The notes below the pieces were generated by a model. It had not been told where the DNA came from, did not search any database, and worked only from the letters and a program-made list of their open reading frames with translations. The position numbers were made by a program, and so were the translations under genes. A stretch of 47,819 nt of DNA from Lachnospiraceae bacterium (lineage in GTDB: Bacteria > Bacillota_A > Clostridia > Lachnospirales > Lachnospiraceae): contig JAFOYH010000015.1 in NCBI GenBank assembly GCA_017391465.1, forward strand, positions 1-47,819. The letters run 5' to 3'. Of this stretch, positions 26,784 through 35,494 are shown piece after piece. Within the stretch, counting starts at the first letter, position 1. Each line of letters begins with the position of its first letter.

Positions 26784-26814
26784 CAGTCTTGTCCTTGAGA
26801 AATGGACAAGATAA

Positions 26815-26886
26815 GCGCGAGTGGCTCAGTGGTGGAGTATCGCCTTGCCAAGGCGAGGGTCGCGGGTTCGAATCCCGTCTCGCGCT
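26815..26886 (+). tRNA. tRNA-Gly (anticodon GCC)
   Basis: A 72-base cloverleaf. Acceptor arms GCGCGAG / CTCGCGC, D-arm with GGCTCAGTGGTGGAG, anticodon arm TCGCC-TTGCCAA-GGCGA with anticodon GCC at 26847-26849, and T-arm CGGGTTCGAATCCCG. The 3' CCA is not encoded (CGAT follows). Own promoter and terminator. Confidence 0.97.
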
Positions 26887-26891
26887 CGATG

Positions 26892-26923
26892 AACCCGATG
26901 GATTTTGTCTGTCGGGTTTTTTT
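26892..26923 (+). terminator. Terminator of the tRNA-Gly gene
   Basis: AACCCGA (26892-26898) pairs with TCGGGTT (26912-26918), followed by a run of T to 26921. It is six bases after the tRNA. Confidence 0.88.
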
Positions 26924-26982
26924 GTACCCTGATTTTTTGTGAATTCGGGATAAAACATAATTTTAAGAAAGGCGGCATAACT

Positions 26983-27276
26983 ATGATTAAACATATCGTA
27001 TGTTTTAAATTAAAAGATCGCAGTGAAGCGAACAAATTAAAAGCAAAAGAAGTTTTGATGTCTATGAAGGGGAATGTGCCTATGCTTCGTAACATTGAAG
27101 CAGGTGTGGATTTTTTACAGTCTGAACGTTCTTATGATATCATTCTTCAAGTAGAATTGGATGATGCGGAAGCACTTGAAGCATATCAGGCAGATCCATA
27201 TCATGTGGGTATTGTAAAAAAACATATGCATCAGGTGGTAGAAGCAAGCGTAGCTGTAGATTACGTTATGGAGTAA
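26983..27276 (+). CDS. Dabb-family (stress-responsive A/B barrel) small protein
   Basis: 97 residues from the ATG at 26983, after AAGAAAGGCGG. MIKHIVCFKLKD and the histidine-rich DPYHVGIVKKHMHQVV are typical for the Dabb/ferredoxin-like dimeric barrel group. Members bind small ligands or act in minor catabolic steps; the function here is unknown. The frame is open back to 26905, but that runs into the tRNA terminator and is not family-like. A terminator follows. Confidence 0.85.
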   Translation: MIKHIVCFKLKDRSEANKLKAKEVLMSMKGNVPMLRNIEAGVDFLQSERSYDIILQVELDDAEALEAYQADPYHVGIVKKHMHQVVEASVAVDYVME

Positions 27277-27305
27277 TTCACGATCAATCTGTATAAACAA
27301 GATAA

Positions 27306-27336
27306 AAGCCGGAGCGAGAGGTTCCGGCTTATTTTA
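27306..27336 (+). terminator. Terminator after the Dabb gene
   Basis: AAGCCGGA (27306-27313) pairs perfectly with TCCGGCTT (27323-27330), then ATTTTAC. T-tract is short. Confidence 0.7.
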
Positions 27337-27346
27337 CGGAGGAAAT

Positions 27347-28123
27347 ATGGAAACATTTACATTATCATTACCTGTTATCGGTGTTATATGCTTTTTTGTG
27401 TTTTTAGCCGGTTTTGTGGATGCAGCTGCAGGAGGCGGTGGATTGATTTCGCTTCCTGCTTATATGGCGACTGGAATGCCAGCCCATCTGGCTTATGGAT
27501 GCAATAAGTTTTCCAGTGCCTGTGGGACGACATTGGCGTCCGTTCGTTTCTTTAAGAATAAGGCTATGGATGTGCCTGTTGCGTTGCTGGCGGCAATCGG
27601 TTCTTTTGCAGGATCCGCCATGGCAGCACAGATTGTGTTGATTTTAAACGATGCGGTATTGAAACGGATTGTGCTGATTTTCCTTCCGGTGGTTGCGGTG
27701 ATCAGCTTTATGAACCGTAACTATGGTGAGGAAAACAGATCACATACTCTATCAAAACGGAAAAAGATTATTCTGACATTCGTTATTGGTTTGGCTATTG
27801 GCTTTTATGATGGTATGGTAGGACCTGGAACAGGAACTTTTGCTATTATCGCTTTTTCTCTGATTATGAGATATGATCTTAAAACAGGCTCCGGTAATGC
27901 GAAAATTCTGAATTTGGCATCGAATTATGCTTCTTTGATTACTTACGCATTAAGTGGTAACGTTTTATGGATTGTGGCCATTCCGGCGGCTGTCTGTAAC
28001 GTGATCGGAAGTTATTTTGGATCCGGTATGGCATTAAAAAAAGGTGCGTCCTTTATTCGTCCAATGATCTTGATTGTTATGATTCTTTTAATGATTAAGA
28101 TTGTATCGGATATTATTTTATGA
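27347..28123 (+). CDS. TSUP (TauE/SafE) family membrane transporter
   Basis: 258 residues with about eight hydrophobic segments. The first half has FLAGFVDAAAGGGGLISLPAY and the second GLAIGFYDGMVGPGTGTF, the paired glycine-rich motifs of the TauE/SafE family. Members export sulfite, sulfoacetate or related organosulfur anions. GGAGG lies before the ATG. Substrate is unproven; a sulfite/nitrite-type reductase gene is 6 kb downstream, which makes sulfite a reasonable guess only. Confidence 0.9.
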   Translation: METFTLSLPVIGVICFFVFLAGFVDAAAGGGGLISLPAYMATGMPAHLAYGCNKFSSACGTTLASVRFFKNKAMDVPVALLAAIGSFAGSAMAAQIVLILNDAVLKRIVLIFLPVVAVISFMNRNYGEENRSHTLSKRKKIILTFVIGLAIGFYDGMVGPGTGTFAIIAFSLIMRYDLKTGSGNAKILNLASNYASLITYALSGNVLWIVAIPAAVCNVIGSYFGSGMALKKGASFIRPMILIVMILLMIKIVSDIIL

Positions 28124-28215
28124 TAGAATATTACGATAAGTTCGATGTTTTAATTGGAAAACGAAACATATAAGATGATGCCTTTAAGGCAGATATATTT
28201 TCGAAAGGAGACTGG

Positions 28216-28401
28216 ATGATGAAATTATCACAGCAGCGTATCAATCAGATTACAGCATGTATTCAGTTGGTTTTATTGGGAATTATGGGCGCATTTGCCT
28301 TTGAAAGAGAAATCCGTCTTGGTAATAAGGCTGCGAATAAATTAAAAAAGAAAAGACAAAAAATGGAAGCCAAAAAGGCAAAAAAGAAAGGATTAAAGTA
28401 A
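28216..28401 (+). CDS. Small membrane protein with lysine-rich tail
   Basis: 61 residues (or 60 if the second ATG is used; AAAGGAG is five or eight bases upstream). One hydrophobic segment (ITACIQLVLLGIMGAFAFE, residues ~11-30) and then a strongly basic tail (KKKRQKMEAKKAKKKG). It looks like a single-span protein whose tail could touch membrane lipids or nucleic acid. It is two bases before the next gene, so probably cotranscribed. I do not recognise a family. Confidence 0.72.
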   Translation: MMKLSQQRINQITACIQLVLLGIMGAFAFEREIRLGNKAANKLKKKRQKMEAKKAKKKGLK

Positions 28402-28402
28402 T

Positions 28403-28912
28403 ATGACAGAAACCTTAGTCGCATGGTTTACGACAAATTTGACGGGCATTTTATCGGAAGAACTCATTGTGTTTGTGATTTCCATGATGCCCATCCTGGA
28501 GCTTAGAGGCGGTTTGATCGCTTCTGCACTTTTTAAGATTCCCATGGTAAAAGCTATTATCATTTGTGTGATTGGTAATCTTATACCGATTCCATTTATT
28601 CTGGCGTTTATCACCCCGATTTTTAACTGGTTAAAGAAGACAAAATGGATCAAACCAAAACTGGAAAGACTGGAAGAAAAGTCCTTGGGCAAGAGTGAAA
28701 CCATTCAGAAATATGAATTTATTGGATTAATGCTTTTTGTAGGGATTCCTCTTCCTGGAACAGGTGCCTGGACAGGGGCATTGATCGCATCTTTATTGAA
28801 CATCAAGATTAAAAAGGCGTTTCCGGCTGTTATCTGTGGTGTTTGTATAGCGACCGTTATTATGTGTATTATCAGCTATTTTATTCCATGGCTGATTACA
28901 AGTGTACTTTAG
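28403..28912 (+). CDS. COG2426 / small multi-drug export family membrane protein
   Basis: 169 residues, with four or so hydrophobic segments. MMPILELRGGLIAS, IGNLIPIPFILAFI and FVGIPLPGTGAWTGALIASLL are the conserved motifs of this family (PF06695). Despite the name, transport of drugs is poorly proven. It starts two bases after the small lysine-rich protein, and its ribosome site AAAGGATTAAAG lies within that gene. A strong terminator follows. Confidence 0.87.
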   Translation: MTETLVAWFTTNLTGILSEELIVFVISMMPILELRGGLIASALFKIPMVKAIIICVIGNLIPIPFILAFITPIFNWLKKTKWIKPKLERLEEKSLGKSETIQKYEFIGLMLFVGIPLPGTGAWTGALIASLLNIKIKKAFPAVICGVCIATVIMCIISYFIPWLITSVL

Positions 28913-28921
28913 GAAACTTGG

Positions 28922-28950
28922 GTGCTCTGCATAAGCAGAGCACTTCTTTT
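28922..28950 (+). terminator. Terminator after the COG2426 gene
   Basis: GTGCTCTGC and GCAGAGCAC pair perfectly over nine bases with loop ATAA, then TTCTTTT. Confidence 0.88.
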
Positions 28951-28971
28951 GAATTAGGATAAGGTGATTGA

Positions 28972-29607
28972 ATGAATTTTGGCGAATTGATTTATGTTGT
29001 TCCTGCAGCTCTTTTAGCGATCTGTGGTCATGAGTATGCCCATGGCTATGTATCATGGAAACTGGGAGATCCGACACCGGAGATGGATGGAAGACTCACG
29101 TTAAATCCTCTGGATCATTTAGATCTGTTTGGAACATTGGCGTTGATTTTCTTTCATTTTGGCTGGGCAAAACCAGTACGTATCAATTCATGGTATTATA
29201 AAGAACGAAAAAAAGGTGTTCTTTTGGTCAGTCTCGCGGGTGTGGCAGCAAACTTTTTGATGGCCATTGTAGGGATGATTTTTCTTGGACTTATTTATAA
29301 ATTTACAGAGGGTTATGTGTCCGGGATATTATTAACGCTTTATCATTTTTTTAACTATTTTATTGTGTTGAATATTGGCCTGGCGGTATTTAATCTTATA
29401 CCGATTCCTCCGCTTGATGGGGCAAAAGCATTCGGTATTATATATAAAAATGATGAAAATTATCTGGAGTCCCGTGTGAATTTTCAGGGATATATTGTGA
29501 TTGCAGTTTTAATGATGACAGGGGTGATCGGACCGGTGCTTCGGTTTTTTCAGAATACGATCATCAACGTCTTATGGGGATTTGTTAAAGCATTGTTGTT
29601 AATTTAA
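28972..29607 (+). CDS. Site-2 protease family (M50) membrane metalloprotease
   Basis: 211 residues with about five membrane segments. Zinc motif HEYAH is at residues 20-24 in the first segment, and NLIPIPPLDGAKAF near residue 141-154 holds the third ligand aspartate. This is the small M50B group close to Bacillus YwhC-type proteins, which cut membrane-bound substrates; no PDZ or CBS domain is attached. AAGGTGATTG precedes the ATG. The substrate is unknown. The helicase gene follows after 17 bases. Confidence 0.9.
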   Translation: MNFGELIYVVPAALLAICGHEYAHGYVSWKLGDPTPEMDGRLTLNPLDHLDLFGTLALIFFHFGWAKPVRINSWYYKERKKGVLLVSLAGVAANFLMAIVGMIFLGLIYKFTEGYVSGILLTLYHFFNYFIVLNIGLAVFNLIPIPPLDGAKAFGIIYKNDENYLESRVNFQGYIVIAVLMMTGVIGPVLRFFQNTIINVLWGFVKALLLI

Positions 29608-29624
29608 TAGAAAATGAGGATATT

Positions 29625-31220
29625 ATGGAAAAAATTTTATTTGAAGAATTAATGATTTCAGACGAAATCAAACGTGCCATTAAAGATATGGGATTCGAAG
29701 AAGCGACACCTGTACAGAGTCAGAGTATTGGACCGATGATGGAAGGACACGACATTGTAGCGCAGGCACCGACAGGTACCGGAAAGACATGTGCGTTTGG
29801 TATTCCGGTCATTGAGGGGATGGATGCAGAAGCGCGTCATGTTCAGGCGCTTGTTTTATGTCCGACTCGAGAACTTGTTGTTCAGACAACGAATGAACTT
29901 TTGAAATTGACGAAGTATAAACATTCGATTCGTGTGGTTCCAATTTATGGCGGTCAGAATATGGAACGTCAGATTCAGGCATTGAAACGTAAACCACAGA
30001 TCATTGTGGCAACACCGGGACGCTTAATGGACCATATGCGTCGTCACACCATCCGTCTTGAAAATTTAAAATATATGGTTCTTGATGAGGCAGATGAAAT
30101 GTTAAACATGGGCTTCCGTGAGGATATCGATACTATTTTGGAATCAGTTCCGGAAGCACGCCAGACAGTACTGTTTTCTGCGACCATGTCTAAAGAGATT
30201 CTGGATATTACAACGAAATATCTGACAGATCCTGTACGTGTACAGATCACAAAGACACAGATCACTGTGCCAAACATTCGTCAGTTTTATCTGGAAGTGA
30301 ATCAGGAGAATAAGGTGGATGTACTTGCACGACTCATTGATGTCAATGACTTCAAGTTGTCGATGATCTTTTGTAATACAAAACGTCAGGTGGATGAATT
30401 GACGCATGAAATGATTGCCCGTGGTTATCAGGCCGAAGGCCTTCATGGAGACATGAAACAGTCTCAGCGTGACTGGGTCATGAAAACATTTAAAGAAGGT
30501 CGTGTAGAAATTCTTATTGCAACGGATGTGGCAGCCAGAGGTCTTGATATTGAAAATGTTGAAGCTGTATTCAATTATGATCTTCCGGAAGATATGGAAT
30601 ACTATGTGCATCGAATTGGACGTACGGGGCGTGCAAACCGGGAAGGTGTTTCCTACTCATTTGTTGGACATCGTGACATGTATAAGCTTCGTCAGATTAT
30701 GAATTATACGAAAGCGAATATTAAGTATAAAAAGATTCCGCGTTCTGCAGATATTGCCCATGTGCGTACACAGCTTGTCATGCGCGAACTGTTAAAAGTT
30801 ATCGAAGATGAAAATATGTCCCGCTATTCGGATCTGATTGAAAAGATCATGGCTCAGGAAGAATTCCAGAACTATACGATCATGGATGTGGCAGCGGCAT
30901 TTTTAAGTAAGCATATTCCTGCGGATACATTCAAAGAAATCGAAGAAAAACCACGATTTGCCGACATGCTTAAAAAACGCAGTGGTCGCAGAAACAGCGG
31001 TAAAGATGAATGGAGAAATGGCCGCAGAGACGATAAAAGACGTGATAAGTCAAAAGACGACTGGTATGAACAGATTCGCAGCGGCAAACGTAAGGATTCA
31101 AAAGATGAATGGAAATCCAGAAAAAGAGAAGGCGAAAAATTTGAGAAAAAAGTTTATCTGAAATCCGAGAAAAAAGCAGAAAAAAAGAATCGAAGAAAAA
31201 ATGAAAAAGGACAGAGATAA
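29625..31220 (+). CDS. DEAD-box ATP-dependent RNA helicase (CshA/DeaD type)
   Basis: 531 residues. All helicase motifs are visible: Q-motif (EEATPVQSQSIGPMM), Walker A APTGTGKT, PTREL, TPGRL, DEAD, SAT, and in domain 2 ARGLDIENVEAVFNYD and HRIGRTGRA. After residue ~440 there is a basic, Arg/Lys/Asp-rich tail without an evident RNA-binding fold. It should unwind RNA in ribosome assembly or mRNA decay. ATGAGGATATT lies before the ATG. It is probably cotranscribed with the site-2 protease gene. Confidence 0.94.
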   Translation: MEKILFEELMISDEIKRAIKDMGFEEATPVQSQSIGPMMEGHDIVAQAPTGTGKTCAFGIPVIEGMDAEARHVQALVLCPTRELVVQTTNELLKLTKYKHSIRVVPIYGGQNMERQIQALKRKPQIIVATPGRLMDHMRRHTIRLENLKYMVLDEADEMLNMGFREDIDTILESVPEARQTVLFSATMSKEILDITTKYLTDPVRVQITKTQITVPNIRQFYLEVNQENKVDVLARLIDVNDFKLSMIFCNTKRQVDELTHEMIARGYQAEGLHGDMKQSQRDWVMKTFKEGRVEILIATDVAARGLDIENVEAVFNYDLPEDMEYYVHRIGRTGRANREGVSYSFVGHRDMYKLRQIMNYTKANIKYKKIPRSADIAHVRTQLVMRELLKVIEDENMSRYSDLIEKIMAQEEFQNYTIMDVAAAFLSKHIPADTFKEIEEKPRFADMLKKRSGRRNSGKDEWRNGRRDDKRRDKSKDDWYEQIRSGKRKDSKDEWKSRKREGEKFEKKVYLKSEKKAEKKNRRKNEKGQR

Positions 31221-31257
31221 GCTGTAAAAGCATCTGTTAATCCATTTTGAAATATGA

Positions 31258-31263
31258 TATACT
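31258..31263 (+). promoter_or_regulatory. Possible -10 box of the pyrF promoter
   Basis: TATACT at 31258-31263, 46 bases before the pyrF start in the only gap of this stretch. The -35 candidate TGTTAA (31235-31240) has proper 17-base spacing but is weak. No PyrR-type attenuator or terminator is seen. Confidence 0.45.
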
Positions 31264-31309
31264 ATTACCAAATGGTTAGAGATTAACTATAAGAACGGGA
31301 GGATAAAGC

Positions 31310-32239
31310 ATGATTGATAAATTGGTTGAAAAGATAAAAAAAACAGGAGCTCCGATTGAAGTAGGCCTTGACCCTATGCTTGACTATGTTCCACAGTTTT
31401 TAAAACAGAAAGCATTTGCTGAATACGGTGAAACACTTGAAGGTGCAGCAGAAGCAATCTGGCAGTTCAATAAAGCAATCGTTGATGCAACATATGATTT
31501 GATTCCAGCGGTAAAACCACAGATCGCTATGTATGAACAGTTTGGTATTCCTGGAATTATTTCTTTTAAGAAAACATTGGACTATTGTCATGAAAAAGAT
31601 TTGCTTGTCATTGGCGATATCAAACGTGGTGATATCGGTTCCACATCCGGTGCCTATGCAACAGGGCATCTTGGAAAAGCAAAAGTTGGTAAGAAAGAAT
31701 TTTATGGTTTTGATGAAGACTTTATTACAATTAACCCATATATGGGTACAGACAGTGTTCAGCCATTCGTTGATGTAGCTATCCCTGAAAAGAAAGGTAT
31801 GTTTATTTTGACAAAGACATCTAATCCATCCAGTGGTGAATTCCAGGATCGTCTTGTTGACGGTCGTCCACTTTATGAATGGGTTGCAGAAAAAGTTGTT
31901 GAATGGGGTAACCAGCATGTTGGCAATTGTGGTTATAGTTATGTGGGTGCTGTTGTTGGTGCAACATATCCTGAAATGGGTAAAGTATTACGTGAAATTA
32001 TGAAGAAAAACTTTATCCTTGTACCTGGTTATGGTGCACAGGGAGCAAAAGGCTCTGATCTTGTAAATTATTTCAACGAAGATGGTCTTGGTGCAATCGT
32101 TAACTCTTCCCGTGGTATTATCGCTGCTTATAAACAGGAAAAATATGCAAAATTTGGTCCTGAAGGTTTTGCAGAAGCTTCCCGTCAGGCAGTTATTGAT
32201 ATGATTGAAGATATTCAGGTTGGTGCAGGACTTAGATAG
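31310..32239 (+). CDS. pyrF: Orotidine 5'-phosphate decarboxylase
   Basis: 309 residues, the longer type-2 form. IGDIKRGDIGSTSGAYA carries the catalytic Lys/Asp set (DxKRGD), and VPGYGAQGAKGSD and NSSRGIIAAY bind the phosphate. It makes UMP from OMP, the last step of the pathway, and heads this pyr operon. GGGAGGATAAAGC precedes the ATG. pyrK follows after 12 bases. Confidence 0.95.
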   Translation: MIDKLVEKIKKTGAPIEVGLDPMLDYVPQFLKQKAFAEYGETLEGAAEAIWQFNKAIVDATYDLIPAVKPQIAMYEQFGIPGIISFKKTLDYCHEKDLLVIGDIKRGDIGSTSGAYATGHLGKAKVGKKEFYGFDEDFITINPYMGTDSVQPFVDVAIPEKKGMFILTKTSNPSSGEFQDRLVDGRPLYEWVAEKVVEWGNQHVGNCGYSYVGAVVGATYPEMGKVLREIMKKNFILVPGYGAQGAKGSDLVNYFNEDGLGAIVNSSRGIIAAYKQEKYAKFGPEGFAEASRQAVIDMIEDIQVGAGLR

Positions 32240-32251
32240 GAGATAGTTGAC

Positions 32252-33031
32252 ATGCAGGATAAACAATATACAAAAGTTCACATTATGTCTCATAGAAATT
32301 TAACAGGAGACATTTGGAGTATGTGGCTCGATGTGGGAGATCTGGCACAGTTTTGTAAGCCGGGTCAGTTCATTAATCTTTACTGTGAAGAAGGTACACG
32401 TATGCTTCCTCGTCCAATCAGTATCTGTGAGGTGGCAAAACTGACAAAAGCCATTCGTATCGTATACCGTGTGTCTGGTGCTGGTACCAAAGAACTTTCA
32501 GAATTACCAGTGGATTCTGAAGTTCAGATCATGGGACCGCTTGGTAATGGATTTACATTAAAAGAAGATAAAGCGATTCTTGTTGCCGGTGGTATTGGAA
32601 TTCCTCCAATGCTCCAGTTGGCAAAAGAACTTAAAAAGGTTGAAAAGACAATTGTTCTTGGTTTCCGTGACAGCAATACATTTTTAATGCGCGAGTTTTC
32701 AAGTGTTCCAAAGACAAAGATTGTTATTGCAACCGAAGACGGCAGCCTTGGTGTAAAGGGGAACGTGATTGATGCCATCAAAGCAGAAACTGTTGAAGGG
32801 GATGTGATCTACAGTTGTGGACCAACACCAATGCTTCGCGCCGTGAAAGAATATGCGGCTGAACATAATATCGAAGCACAGATTTCTATGGAAGAACGTA
32901 TGGCGTGCGGTATCGGTGCATGTCTTGCATGTGTTTGCAAGTCCAAAGAAGTGGATCATCATACAAATGTTCATAACAAACGTGTCTGCAAAGAAGGTCC
33001 TGTATTTAATGCTCAGGAGGTGGAACTTTAA
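32252..33031 (+). CDS. pyrK: Dihydroorotate dehydrogenase B, electron transfer subunit
   Basis: 259 residues. An FAD domain (RPISICE ... [16 protein letters not shown]), an NAD-binding domain ([20 protein letters not shown]), and a C-terminal [2Fe-2S] site with Cys219, Cys224, Cys227 and Cys246 (a further Cys229 is near). It carries electrons from the PyrD flavin to NAD+. Its stop overlaps the pyrD start (TAATG). Confidence 0.95.
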   Translation: MQDKQYTKVHIMSHRNLTGDIWSMWLDVGDLAQFCKPGQFINLYCEEGTRMLPRPISICEVAKLTKAIRIVYRVSGAGTKELSELPVDSEVQIMGPLGNGFTLKEDKAILVAGGIGIPPMLQLAKELKKVEKTIVLGFRDSNTFLMREFSSVPKTKIVIATEDGSLGVKGNVIDAIKAETVEGDVIYSCGPTPMLRAVKEYAAEHNIEAQISMEERMACGIGACLACVCKSKEVDHHTNVHNKRVCKEGPVFNAQEVEL

Positions 33032-33933
33032 TGCGTATGAAAGTGAATATTGCCGGTGTGGAATTTAAAAATCCGGTTATGGAAGCTTCTGGTACTTTTG
33101 GTTCCGGAGCAGAATTTGGTGAATTTGTTGATTTGAATCATTTAGGTGCGGTTGTTACAAAAGGTGTAGCAAATGTGCCATGGCCGGGCAATCCAACACC
33201 TCGTATTGCAGAAACTGCCTGCGGCATGCTGAATGCTATCGGTCTTCAGAATCCGGGAATCGACATGTTTGTAAACCGAGATATTCCATTCTTAAAACAG
33301 TATGATACAAAGATAATCGTGAATGTTTGCGGTAAATCCACAGAAGATTATCTTGAAGTGGTTGAACGTCTTGGCGATCAGCCTGTGGATATGCTTGAAA
33401 TTAATATTTCCTGTCCAAATGTTAAAGAAGGCGGTATCGCTTTTGGTCAGGATCCAAAATCCGCATTTGCAATTACAGAAGCGGTTAAAAAAGTTGCAAA
33501 ACAGCCTGTCATCATGAAACTCAGTCCAAATGTTACAGATATTACAGAGATGGCAAGAGCGGTTGAAGCCGGCGGTGCAGATGCTGTATCTCTGATCAAT
33601 ACTTTAACAGGTATGAAGATTGATATTTATAAACAGGATTTTGCTTTAGCGAATAAGACAGGTGGTTTATCCGGCCCAGCCATCAAACCAATTGCGGTTC
33701 GTATGGTTTACCAGGTTGCGAATGCTGTGAATATTCCAATCATCGGTATGGGCGGTATTCAGTCCGGAGAAGATGCCATTGAATTTATGCTTGCAGGTGC
33801 AACAGCGGTTGCTGTTGGTACAGCGAATTTTAACAATCCATATGCAACGGAGAATGTTATCGCAGGTATTGGCGAATACATGAAACGTATGGGTGTTTCT
33901 GATATTAACGAATTAATCGGAAAGGTAAAATAA
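33031..33933 (+). CDS. pyrD: Dihydroorotate dehydrogenase 1B, catalytic subunit
   Basis: 300 residues, FMN TIM barrel. [23 protein letters not shown] with the nearby catalytic-region cysteine, and [20 protein letters not shown] (FMN phosphate) are characteristic. It oxidises dihydroorotate to orotate, working with PyrK. AGGAGG lies ten bases before the ATG at 33031. The siroheme reductase follows after only four bases. Confidence 0.95.
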   Translation: MRMKVNIAGVEFKNPVMEASGTFGSGAEFGEFVDLNHLGAVVTKGVANVPWPGNPTPRIAETACGMLNAIGLQNPGIDMFVNRDIPFLKQYDTKIIVNVCGKSTEDYLEVVERLGDQPVDMLEINISCPNVKEGGIAFGQDPKSAFAITEAVKKVAKQPVIMKLSPNVTDITEMARAVEAGGADAVSLINTLTGMKIDIYKQDFALANKTGGLSGPAIKPIAVRMVYQVANAVNIPIIGMGGIQSGEDAIEFMLAGATAVAVGTANFNNPYATENVIAGIGEYMKRMGVSDINELIGKVK

Positions 33934-33937
33934 CTCG

Positions 33938-35482
33938 ATGGAAGTATACAAAGGGTATTTGAAAAACGAAGTGGAAGAACTTCGTGTAAAGGGAAAAGGA
34001 TTTCTTGATGGCAGTGTAAGCCGTGTTGAATTTCGAGGGTTTTCCGGCGGCTTTGGAAGCTATGCGCAGCGTGAAACAGGAAAATTTATGATTCGTATGC
34101 GTACACCATCAGGAATTGTAACAAAAGAACATTTTAAACTGCTTCTTAATTATGCAAAGAAAGCAGGTCTTGATAAGATTCATCTGACAACACGTCAGGC
34201 TGTTCAGATTCATGATCTTTCTATAGATGAGGTTTGTGATATTATGAAGGATGCCATTGATCATGATCTCTTTACAAGAGGCGGCGGCGGTCATTTTCCT
34301 CGTAATGTTGCGTTGTCTCCGATGGCTGGTGTGGATCCTGAAGAAGCGTTTGATGTGACACCTTATGCGACTCAGGTGGGGGATTATTTCTTTAGAAATG
34401 CAACAACCTATCATTTGCCAAGAAAATTAAAAGTAGCATTTTCTTCCAGCGCATCAGATACAGCGGGTGCAACAGTGAATGATATGGGCTTTATTGGTGT
34501 CCTTGATGGGAATAAACCGATGTTCCGCATGTGGCTCGCAGGCGGTATGGGCAGCAATCCTGCACCAGGGATTCCTTATGACGAACTGGTTGATCCGAGA
34601 GAAGTTCTTTATTATATCGAAGCTATGGTTCAGTTATTCACGGCAGAAGGTGATTATGAGAACAAAGGCAAGGCACGTACACGTTATATTGTAAAACGTA
34701 TGGGTGAAGAAGCATTTCTTGAATGTTATAAAAAATATCTTGCCAAAGTGCGCGAAACATATACATTTGATGGTATTGAACCGGTTGCTGTAAAACCATT
34801 AGAAGAGATTCCTGAAACGGGACATCCGATGATGCTTGCACAGCGTCAGGAAGGAAAATTTACAGTAATTCTTCATCCAATTTGTGGTCAGCTTCAAGTT
34901 GACGATGGCGAACGTATTCGTATGTTTGTTGAAGAACTTCCGGAAGCAGATCTCAGACTGAGTATGGATGAGGCTCTTTATGTACGTCATCTGACGAAAG
35001 ATCAGGCAGAATTACTGCTTGAGGCTATGGAAGGCCGTATGATGATGAATCCGATTCAAATGTCTGTGAGCTGTGTAGGCACACCAATATGTGAGGTGGG
35101 TGTAAATCAGAGTCAGAATCTTTGCCGTGCAGTGATTGAAGCTGTCGAAGAAGCGTCTTTAACTTTTGTTGATCTTCCGCAGATGTATGTCAGCGGCTGT
35201 CCAAACTGTTGTGCACGACATGTGTCGGCAGGCTTGGGCTTTGCAGGTCGCAGAGTAACTGTAGACGGTGAAGCGCAAGAAGCTTTTATGTGTTACGTTG
35301 GCGGACAGATTGGCATGGATTCGACAGTTATGGTTGATAATTGTGGTACGATTATGGCAGATGATATTCCGGCAATGGTGGTTGAATTGGGACATATGCT
35401 GAGAGATGATCAGAAGAACTATAAAGAAGCGGTTGCAGATGGTTCTGCAATGGGTGTTATTAAGAAATATTTTGTAGCTTAG
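33938..35482 (+). CDS. Siroheme/[4Fe-4S] nitrite/sulfite reductase-type hemoprotein
   Basis: 514 residues. Two ferredoxin-like repeats: KIHLTTRQAVQIHDL (siroheme anion pocket) near residue 85, and the cluster site Cys379-x5-Cys385 plus Cys421-x3-Cys425 (SCVGTPIC; SGCPNCC), the spacing known from assimilatory sulfite reductase. So siroheme and [4Fe-4S] are expected. Such enzymes reduce sulfite or nitrite by six electrons, but smaller or divergent members may do other work. It lies between pyrD and pyrE with four- and 12-base gaps, inside a pyrimidine operon. No siroheme or sulfate genes are nearby. Role here is unknown. Confidence 0.88.
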   Translation: MEVYKGYLKNEVEELRVKGKGFLDGSVSRVEFRGFSGGFGSYAQRETGKFMIRMRTPSGIVTKEHFKLLLNYAKKAGLDKIHLTTRQAVQIHDLSIDEVCDIMKDAIDHDLFTRGGGGHFPRNVALSPMAGVDPEEAFDVTPYATQVGDYFFRNATTYHLPRKLKVAFSSSASDTAGATVNDMGFIGVLDGNKPMFRMWLAGGMGSNPAPGIPYDELVDPREVLYYIEAMVQLFTAEGDYENKGKARTRYIVKRMGEEAFLECYKKYLAKVRETYTFDGIEPVAVKPLEEIPETGHPMMLAQRQEGKFTVILHPICGQLQVDDGERIRMFVEELPEADLRLSMDEALYVRHLTKDQAELLLEAMEGRMMMNPIQMSVSCVGTPICEVGVNQSQNLCRAVIEAVEEASLTFVDLPQMYVSGCPNCCARHVSAGLGFAGRRVTVDGEAQEAFMCYVGGQIGMDSTVMVDNCGTIMADDIPAMVVELGHMLRDDQKNYKEAVADGSAMGVIKKYFVA

Positions 35483-35494
35483 GAGGATATGAAC

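Noticed and set aside
26905..26982. Longer start for the Dabb protein
   Set aside because: The ATG falls in the tRNA-Gly terminator; the ATG at 26983 has a ribosome site and the usual family beginning.
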